A stretch of DNA of 47,344 nt from Mollicutes bacterium Phil14 (GTDB taxonomy: Bacteria > Bacillota_I > Bacilli_A > ML615J-28 > CAG-698), in NCBI GenBank assembly GCA_001940985.1, contig MSHB01000016.1, forward strand, positions 1 to 47,344. Reading direction: 5' to 3'. The notes under the pieces are model-generated. The model saw only the letters and a program-made list of their open reading frames with translations. It was not told where the DNA came from and did no database searches. The position numbers were made by a program, and so were the translations under genes. Below, in pieces: positions 42,355 to 47,344 of the stretch (the stretch's first letter is position 1; each line of letters starts with the position of its first letter).

Positions 42355-43734
42355 ATGAGTGAAAGCTTAGAATTGTGGGCGAAATGTTTAGACCAACTAA
42401 AAACAGACATAAATGATGAAGATAATTTCAATGAACTTTTTGCTGATGCTGAATTCTATAAAGAAGAGAATAATTACATCTATATAATGATTCCTAAAGC
42501 TTTTTATAAGATGCGTGTTGAAAAATTATACACTGACACATTGAATTCTTATCTAAAATCATTTTCTAGCGATTTAAAAAAGTTTAAATTCATTACAAAA
42601 GAAGAAAAAGAGAGAGATGAAAAGGAAAAAGAGACTAATCCTTTCACAACACCTACAACTTCATCAACAATGACAAGAAATCTTTCTCCAATATACACTT
42701 TCAAAAATTTTGAAATCGGCGAAAGTAACAGGTTTGCCTTTCTTTCAGCAATAAAAGTGGCAGAAACCCCTGCAATTTATAACCCTTTATACATATTTGG
42801 GGATGTTGGAGTTGGAAAAACCCATCTAATGACAGCAATTGGTCATTATATACTAGATAATAACATTAATACTAATGTAGTTTTTGTTACTAGTCAAAAA
42901 TTTGCTGAAGAATACTTTTTAGTAACAAAAGTTAATAAAAACCCTACTAGTATTGAATCTTTTTATAATAAATATCATAATGCTGATGTTTTATTAGTAG
43001 ATGATATTCAGTTTCTAGAGAACAGATTGTCTACTCAAGAGGAATTTTTCAAGTTGTTTGAACATCTTGCTAGTCAAAACAAGCAAATTGTTATCACTTC
43101 AGACAAACCTGCTAATGAATTAAAAAACACTATGGATAGATTAAAATCCAGATTTAATTGGGGCCTTTGTGTTGATATTAAGGTTCCAGACAAAAATCTA
43201 AGGATTAATATATTAAAAAGCAAATTAAAAGCGTTAGTTAAAGACCCAAATGATGTTCCAATAGAAGTTTTAGAACTTTTAGCTGATTGTTTTCCTAACA
43301 ATGTGCGTGATCTAGAGGGTGCTTTAAGAAGTTATATCACATATTGTATCTGTATGAACGAACCATTTACTAAAGAAAACATCTATTTGGCGCTAGAAAG
43401 ACTTCTTCCAAAAGATTTAAATTCGGTTCCTTCACAAAAAAACAAAGATATAATCCAGAAAACTAATGAAATTGTATGTAAGTATTATCAAATTAGTGAA
43501 AAAGACTTGATTTCTTCTTCTAGAAAACAACAAATTGCCTATGCTAGACAAATAGCTATGTATATTTTAAGGAAGAAATTCAACCTTTCACTTAAAACCA
43601 TTGGTGAAGCTTATGGTAACAAAGATCATGCAACAGTAGCCCATGGTGTGGATAAAATAGAAGTTATGCTTAAAAACAATACTTTAACTAAGAATGACAT
43701 TGATCTTTTAATCAATTCTATCGAAAAAAAGTGA
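42355..43734 (+). CDS. dnaA: Chromosomal replication initiator DnaA
   Basis: DnaA binds DnaA boxes and opens oriC. The 459-residue protein has the N-terminal domain I (LELWAKCLDQLKTDIND), a short linker rich in Lys/Glu/Thr, the AAA+ domain with Walker A GDVGVGKTH and Walker B LLVDDIQFLE, and domain IV with the DNA-binding signature YGNKDHATVAHGVDKI. The start at MSESLELW has GAGGTG at a normal distance. A longer start at 42211 would translate the DnaA-box cluster. Domains I and II are short. Confidence 0.97.
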   Translation: MSESLELWAKCLDQLKTDINDEDNFNELFADAEFYKEENNYIYIMIPKAFYKMRVEKLYTDTLNSYLKSFSSDLKKFKFITKEEKERDEKEKETNPFTTPTTSSTMTRNLSPIYTFKNFEIGESNRFAFLSAIKVAETPAIYNPLYIFGDVGVGKTHLMTAIGHYILDNNINTNVVFVTSQKFAEEYFLVTKVNKNPTSIESFYNKYHNADVLLVDDIQFLENRLSTQEEFFKLFEHLASQNKQIVITSDKPANELKNTMDRLKSRFNWGLCVDIKVPDKNLRINILKSKLKALVKDPNDVPIEVLELLADCFPNNVRDLEGALRSYITYCICMNEPFTKENIYLALERLLPKDLNSVPSQKNKDIIQKTNEIVCKYYQISEKDLISSSRKQQIAYARQIAMYILRKKFNLSLKTIGEAYGNKDHATVAHGVDKIEVMLKNNTLTKNDIDLLINSIEKK

Positions 43735-43735
43735 G

Positions 43736-43777
43736 TTTTCCACTTTTCCACATAGCTAATAATAATAAATAATAAAA
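43736..43777 (+). other. oriC part 2: tandem DnaA boxes and AT-rich unwinding element
   Basis: Two boxes abut directly after dnaA (TTTTCCACT 43736-43744 and TTTTCCACA 43744-43752). They are followed by TAG and then by TAA triplets (43753-43777), which fit the DnaA-trio pattern in which each triplet has a central A. This is the layout of the Bacillus unwinding region between dnaA and dnaN, so strand opening probably occurs here. Confidence 0.7.
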
Positions 43778-43813
43778 CTTAATTAAACAAAGTAATCAAA
43801 AAGGAGAGATATA

Positions 43814-44935
43814 ATGAAATTTACAATTAACAGAGACTTATTACTTCAAAACTTAACATCTGTTAGTAAAGCTTTATCAACTAAAGTTCAAATGCCTGTA
43901 CTTACTGGCATAAAGTTCGAAGTAAAAAAAGATTGCATTTTGATGACTGCGTCTAATAACGAAATTTCAATTCAAGCTTTAGTAAAAGCAAATGAACAAC
44001 TACTTGTCGAAGAAGAAGGGAATTTTTTAGCACCAGGTAAATATCTTATCGACTTGGTAAGAAAAACTGAATCAAAAGACATCGATTTTATCGGATATGA
44101 AGATAATTCAATAAAAATATTAGCTAACAAGAGTAATTTCACACTAAAAGGATTGGATAATGATAACTATCCTATCATTTCTTTTGATAATTCACCAACA
44201 TTTATAACTATTGATTCTATTAATTTGAAACAAATCATAAGAAAAACGACATTTGCAACATCTTTATCTGAAGCAAGAGTTATATTAACGGGTGTTTCTT
44301 TTCAAACAAATAAAGAAAAAATGCAAGTTGTGGCTACAGATAGCTTCCGTTTAGCTAAAAAGACATTAATTTTTGATCATGAGTATCCAGATGTAAAAGT
44401 AGTTATTCCAAGTAAAAGCTTAGAAGAACTTAACAAAATACTTGAAGAAACAGACGAAGTTGTAGAAATTCACTTCACTAAGACAAAAGCTTTGTTTAAA
44501 TATAGAGACTTATTATACCAAACTAGACTATTAGAAGGTACATTCCCTAATACAGATTCATTAATTCCGACACAATTCTTAACAAGCGTTACTTTTAACA
44601 AGAACGAATTGATTTCTGCTATTGAAAGAGTATCTATTTTCTCAAATATGGAAGTTTCTAGCATAATTAAATTTGTTTTAAACGCTGATAAGACAGCAGA
44701 AATATCATCAAAGACTGAAATTGGTGATGCCAAAGAAGAATTATTACCTCTAAAATGTGATAATGGCGTGGCTTTCCAAATAGCATTTAGTTCTAAATAC
44801 TTTGTCGAGGCCCTAAGATCTTTCAATTCTACTGAAGTAACTATTCATTTTACTGGAGAAATTAAGCCATTTATAATTACAGGTGAATACGATCATCATC
44901 TTGTTCAACTTATTTTACCTGTAAGAGTAGCGTAA
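43814..44935 (+). CDS. dnaN: DNA polymerase III sliding clamp (beta)
   Basis: The 373-residue clamp subunit has the three-domain pattern: start MKFTINRDLLLQNLTSVSKA, middle GVSFQTNKEKMQVVATDSFRLA (a diagnostic segment), and C-terminal HHLVQLILPVRV, which matches the usual ..LVLPVR.. end. AAGGAGAG is eight bases upstream. A terminator begins three bases after the stop. Confidence 0.98.
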   Translation: MKFTINRDLLLQNLTSVSKALSTKVQMPVLTGIKFEVKKDCILMTASNNEISIQALVKANEQLLVEEEGNFLAPGKYLIDLVRKTESKDIDFIGYEDNSIKILANKSNFTLKGLDNDNYPIISFDNSPTFITIDSINLKQIIRKTTFATSLSEARVILTGVSFQTNKEKMQVVATDSFRLAKKTLIFDHEYPDVKVVIPSKSLEELNKILEETDEVVEIHFTKTKALFKYRDLLYQTRLLEGTFPNTDSLIPTQFLTSVTFNKNELISAIERVSIFSNMEVSSIIKFVLNADKTAEISSKTEIGDAKEELLPLKCDNGVAFQIAFSSKYFVEALRSFNSTEVTIHFTGEIKPFIITGEYDHHLVQLILPVRVA

Positions 44936-44937
44936 AA

Positions 44938-44967
44938 TAAAAAGCAGATTAAAATTCTGCTTTTTTT
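44938..44967 (+). terminator. Terminator of dnaN
   Basis: AAAGCAGA / TCTGCTTT stem followed by a T-run. A near-identical hairpin is at 45277-45306. Confidence 0.9.
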
Positions 44968-45145
44968 ATTATACATTTATACATACATACTTATTTATGT
45001 AATAACGCTTTTGATAATACTGACTGAAATTAATGAAAGTTTAAAAGAATTAGTGTAAAGCATCACATTAATGTTTTATATTTTGTACATAAACACATAA
45101 GTATGTAAATAAATAATTGTTGCTTTGTTACTTTTATAGAATAAG

Positions 45146-45179
45146 TCATGATATTGATTGTTAAAATATATTATCATGA
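45146..45179. repeat. Perfect 8-bp inverted repeat with 18-bp centre
   Basis: TCATGATA (45146-45153) and TATCATGA (45172-45179) flank an 18-base AT-rich centre, between the second and third TANN blocks. No T-run follows. It could be a protein-binding site. Confidence 0.45.
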
Positions 45180-45276
45180 ATTTTAGATAGTTATGTATCT
45201 ACATATTTATGTAATTATGTGTAGAAAAATCAGTTGACGTTTAAACTAGAGAAAGAGGCAACTACTAAATAAAAAC

Positions 45277-45306
45277 AAAAAAGCAGATTTAATTCTGCTT
45301 TTTTAT
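45277..45306. terminator. Terminator at the 3' end of the RHH-parA operon
   Basis: AAAAGCAGA / TCTGCTTTT stem with A-run on one side and T-run on the other, so it can act for minus-strand transcripts from parA. It is nearly the same as the dnaN terminator at 44938, which suggests a local duplication. Confidence 0.75.
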
Positions 45307-45372
45307 TTTTAATTATACATATTTACATAATTATGTAAATAAACACTATAAGAAACAGAAGAAAGAACCTAA

Positions 45373-46158
45373 TTAATCAATATTTATCAATTTAAATAGT
45401 TCTATTAAATCTTTTTTCAATGCTTCTTTTAAACCTTGATCGTATCTTTCCAAAACAACATCATCAAAAACGCTTATTCCTTCAGCTTGAAGGTTCTTAA
45501 TGATAGATCTTTCTTGTAGTGGAGGAAGAACTACAGCATCTTTAGTAAAATCTGCAGCTTGAGATTGTAAAATATCTAATGATATTTTCGGTGCACGTCT
45601 GTTTTTACTGTAACCATTAGGAACAATGTACTTAATACCTGATAAATCAATATCTCTATCTATGAAATATTGAATAGTATTGAAGAATCCACCTAAACCA
45701 AGGCTGTCTAGACCTACAACTACAAAGATATGATCACTTAATTCCAATAAAATTTCAGATAAACGATTACTAGAAGGCGGGAAATCAACAAAAACATAGT
45801 CAAAATAAGATGTATATTCTTTAATTATGTTTCGAATTAGCTTTTCCTGGCTTCTTTCTAGTGTTAAACGAGTTGAAAGTTGGTCAGTATTAAGAGTTTT
45901 AATCAAATATAAGTTTTCTCTTACTTCAATTAGCACATCTCCCAAGTCTGCTTGACCAGTTAATAGGTATTCGAAGAAGTTATCTTGAGATTCGAAGATT
46001 TTATCATCGGCTCCGAAGATTTTAAAAATACTATTTTGGTCATCGGCACTGATTATAAGCACTTTTTTGTCTTGAGTAGCATAGTAGTGAGCCAGAAAAC
46101 CGATAAAAGTACTCTTACCTACTCCACCTTTCTTACAGAATGTAGAAACAACTGACAT
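45373..46158 (-). CDS. ParA-family partition ATPase
   Basis: The 261-residue ATPase has the deviant Walker A CKKGGVGKST (about 8-17), Walker A' region VLIISADDQNS, and the switch segment YVFVDFPPSSN. There is no N-terminal DNA-binding extension, so it is like the small type Ib ParA proteins that pair with RHH or other small centromere-binding proteins. MinD-like membrane helices are not seen. Its start lies two bases after the RHH gene, whose end supplies the ribosome binding site. It is transcribed head-on to a fork leaving oriC. No ParB gene or consensus Bacillus parS was found in the window. Confidence 0.93.
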   Translation of the reverse strand: MSVVSTFCKKGGVGKSTFIGFLAHYYATQDKKVLIISADDQNSIFKIFGADDKIFESQDNFFEYLLTGQADLGDVLIEVRENLYLIKTLNTDQLSTRLTLERSQEKLIRNIIKEYTSYFDYVFVDFPPSSNRLSEILLELSDHIFVVVGLDSLGLGGFFNTIQYFIDRDIDLSGIKYIVPNGYSKNRRAPKISLDILQSQAADFTKDAVVLPPLQERSIIKNLQAEGISVFDDVVLERYDQGLKEALKKDLIELFKLINID

Positions 46159-46160
46159 TT

Positions 46161-46373
46161 TTAGTCACCCTCTCTTTCCATTTTCTCTAAAACAGCTTCT
46201 TCAATGTACTGAGAAATTTGAATTTCTTTTTTTGCAGAAGCAAATTTAAGTCTTTTGCGAATGTCGCGATCCATAGTTGCTGTGTATTTAACTCTTTCAC
46301 TAGCAACAACAACCTTAGTAGGTTGGCTTAATGGACTTTCACGTTTTTTAAAAGGAAATCCACCGTTTTGCAT
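46161..46373 (-). CDS. Ribbon-helix-helix DNA-binding protein, likely ParA partner
   Basis: The 70-residue protein has a flexible basic N-terminus (about 1-28, Lys/Arg/Ser/Pro-rich) and a ribbon-helix-helix fold at 29-66: strand VKYTATMDRD, helix IRKRLKFASAKKE, turn, helix ISQYIEEAVLEKM. This is the layout of centromere-binding proteins such as ParG and omega, whose mobile N-terminus stimulates ParA. The gene pair and the phased repeats around it fit that role. AAAGGAG is 15 bases from the ATG, a long spacing, but a stop codon just upstream excludes an earlier in-frame start. Confidence 0.85.
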   Translation of the reverse strand: MQNGGFPFKKRESPLSQPTKVVVASERVKYTATMDRDIRKRLKFASAKKEIQISQYIEEAVLEKMEREGD

Positions 46374-46403
46374 AATCTAATATTCACTCTCCTTTGTTAA
46401 TGA

Positions 46404-46479
46404 TAAATATATACATAAAACCATAAATAAGCAAATAAGTAAATAAACATTTAAGTATATACATATTTATGTTTTTATT
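46404..46479. repeat. TANN tetranucleotide array over the RHH-parA promoter
   Basis: Nineteen consecutive four-base units run from 46404 to 46479; 15 of the 19 begin with TA (TAAA TATA TACA TAAA ACCA and so on to TATG TTTT TATT). The array covers the predicted promoter at 46406-46434, so binding of the RHH protein would both mark the DNA and repress its own operon. Confidence 0.7.
46406..46434 (-). promoter_or_regulatory. Predicted promoter of the RHH-parA operon
   Basis: On the minus strand: TTGCTT, 17 bases, TATATT. Transcription would start near 46399, directly before the ribosome binding site at 46389-46395. It is embedded in the TANN array. Confidence 0.5.
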
Positions 46480-46795
46480 CCCGTAAATGCTTGTTTGAAA
46501 CAAAAAGTGAAGTTTGTGCTCGAAAAATTAGAAAGCAAATAAACATCGATTCAAACATTAAAAACAAATACTCTCACAGAAAAACGAATTTTAATTGAGA
46601 GACAAAAGCACAACCACCCCAAAACCGTTTGAATTTTGGTTTTAAATCGATTTTTGGCAAAAAGACAGAAACTTAATTGGGTAGGGGGCCTAAAACGATT
46701 AGAAACGATTTTTTTCTCAAGGTTAAAAAGCTCAAAAAACAGCGTGTTAACACCTATAAAAATCGGAGTTTTAGCAAATCAAACATTTTCAACCA

Positions 46796-46871
46796 TAAAT
46801 ACTTAAAAATGTAAATAAATAAATATGTATCAGAATAAATAAATATTTATTTAAATATGTAAATATGTATA
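46796..46871. repeat. Long TANN tetranucleotide array
   Basis: Nineteen units from 46796 to 46871, 17 of which begin with TA (runs of TAAA and TATG dominate). The phase is kept across the whole stretch. A short open frame on the minus strand over 46789-47016 is made mostly of this repeat and is not counted as a gene. The rest of 46480-46795 holds no gene and no clear signal. Confidence 0.7.
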
Positions 46872-46981
46872 AAAAGTTTGCTCTTGAGTTGTGTGAAGCA
46901 GCCTTGTAGCCGATAAAGTGAGTTGGGTTCTTGTTTTTGTCACGCGAAAAGTTGATCGAAACAAGAAAATTGACACTTTGT
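46866..46981 (-). ncRNA. Predicted structured small RNA within the repeat region
   Basis: A consensus promoter at 46988-47016 drives leftward transcription from about 46981. The first 65 bases fold as nested stems: outer AAAGTG/CACTTT (46974-46979 with 46915-46920), inner TTCTTGTT/AACAAGAA (46960-46967 with 46928-46935). A weaker GCTT/GAGC hairpin and AAACTTTTT follow near 46870-46900. There is no good open frame. It could be a small regulatory RNA, or a transcript whose passage affects the array. Confidence 0.4.
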
Positions 46982-46987
46982 TCTCTT

Positions 46988-47016
46988 ATTATAACATAGA
47001 GTTTGTGAAACTTCAA
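46988..47016 (-). promoter_or_regulatory. Strong sigma-A promoter inside the repeat region
   Basis: On the minus strand: TTGAAG, 17 bases, TATAAT. It lies between two TANN arrays and points toward the RHH gene, which starts about 600 bases away. Confidence 0.75.
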
Positions 47017-47024
47017 ACAAATAA

Positions 47025-47072
47025 TATGTATTTATGTAAATATTTAAATACTTAAGAGCGTAAAATCTTAAG
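47025..47072. repeat. TANN array, third upstream block
   Basis: Units TATG TATT TATG TAAA TATT TAAA TACT TAAG AGCG TAAA ATCT TAAG in one four-base phase, 10 of 12 starting with TA. Confidence 0.6.
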
Positions 47073-47081
47073 AATAATGAT

Positions 47082-47344
47082 TAAACAAATATGTATATAC
47101 GTAAATATGTATAGTTGATGGTTGATAAAGTGTATTTATTTATGTATATACAGATTTATGGGAAAGATTTTGCTTAAAAGATAATACGTATTTAAATAAA
47201 TATGTATATATTTAAAAACAAATTGTAAATAAATACGTAAATATGTATAGTTTGATGGTTGATAAAGTGTATTTATTTATGTATATACAGATTTATGGGG
47301 AAGATTTTGCTTAAAAGATGATACGTATTTAAATAAATATGTAT
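47082..47344. repeat. 109/110-bp direct duplication carrying TANN units, to the window end
   Basis: The segment 47099-47207 recurs at 47235-47344 with only a few changes (one inserted T, two or three substitutions), a period of 136-137 bases. Each copy contains TANN runs at both ends and a non-phased middle (GATGGTTGATAAAGTG ... GGAAGATTTTGCTTAAAAG). The second copy ends exactly with the window, so more copies may follow. The middle GATAAAGTG also occurs at 46912-46920, in the predicted small RNA. Confidence 0.85.

Larger units (their letters stand above)
44972..45343. repeat. Four spaced blocks of tetranucleotide-phased TANN repeats, downstream of parA
   Basis: Each block is made of four-base units that nearly all start with TA. 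The blocks are 44972-45003 (TACA TTTA TACA TACA TACT TATT TATG TAAT), 45086-45117, 45184-45219 and 45316-45343. Blocks have 7-9 units, about 28-36 bp. Equivalent TATGTA words are 106, 106 and 124 bases apart. The gap between dnaN and parA (436 bases) holds only these blocks, two terminators and an inverted repeat (45146-45179). I propose binding sites for the RHH protein. Confidence 0.7.

Noticed and set aside
46789..47016. 75-residue minus-strand open frame
   Set aside because: It is mostly translated TANN repeat, and its start overlaps the -35 of the promoter at 46988-47016.
44972..47344. Reading the AT-rich repeats as a CRISPR array or as plasmid replication iterons
   Set aside because: There are no regular spacers or cas genes, and no Rep gene. 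The four-base phasing beside an RHH-ParA operon fits a centromere better.

Overview
The window looks like the oriC-proximal part of the chromosome of a low-GC Bacillota (class Bacilli), probably an uncultured, reduced, gut-type lineage related to RF39, Erysipelotrichia or Mollicutes. The reasons are the very AT-rich DNA, AGGAGG ribosome binding sites, sigma-A promoters, a T-box on asnS, and Bacillus-type gene orders (rsmA-yabG-ispE-glmU-prs; dnaX-ebfC-recR; rpmH-rnpA-yidC-jag; dnaA-dnaN). TGA is a stop and tryptophan is TGG, so this is not a code-4 mollicute. The placement below family level is inference. I saw no rRNA, tRNA or CRISPR array.

Layout. 0-1.8 kb: decayed mobile-element debris (an IS30-type transposase start, an unassigned frameshifted remnant) around one intact lipoprotein gene. 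1.8-6.1 kb: prs, then the operon rsmA-yabG-ispE-glmU (glmU is only the uridylyltransferase half; yabG is a sporulation protease gene). 6.2-14.7 kb: a six-gene operon with one strong promoter and one terminator, encoding a UgpBAEC/MsmK-type ABC importer, a surface staphylococcal-nuclease-like lipoprotein and a large OB-fold/Ig-like lipoprotein; I read it as a possible nucleic-acid scavenging unit. 14.8-21.5 kb: ygiQ-dnaX-ebfC-recR-RDD operon. 21.5-24.1 kb: a short Na/Pi transporter and T-box-controlled asnS. 24.2-30.3 kb: alkaline phosphatase lipoprotein, a Fic protein, a multiply broken ketopantoate-reductase-like pseudogene, and ppdK. 30.4-38.8 kb: a TtcA-like enzyme, two unknown membrane proteins, a three-gene unit ending in NfeD and SPFH, a PAP2 phosphatase, mnmE, a frameshifted YiiX-like amidase and a second Fic protein. 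38.8-44.9 kb: jag-yidC-rnpA-rpmH, an unknown membrane-anchored protein, oriC sequences on both sides of dnaA, and dnaN.

The most unusual part is the right end (44.9-47.3 kb). A small ribbon-helix-helix gene and a ParA ATPase gene form an operon beside dnaN. Both sides carry AT-rich DNA with a strict four-base phasing of TANN units: four separate short blocks of about 28-36 bp downstream of parA, and longer runs of 48 to 76 bp plus a 109/110-bp direct duplication upstream. One run overlaps the predicted RHH-parA promoter. I read this as a chromosomal ParA/RHH partition system with an unusual tetranucleotide-phased centromere next to oriC. A structured small transcript is also predicted inside the array. 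The window ends inside the repeat region, so the array may continue.
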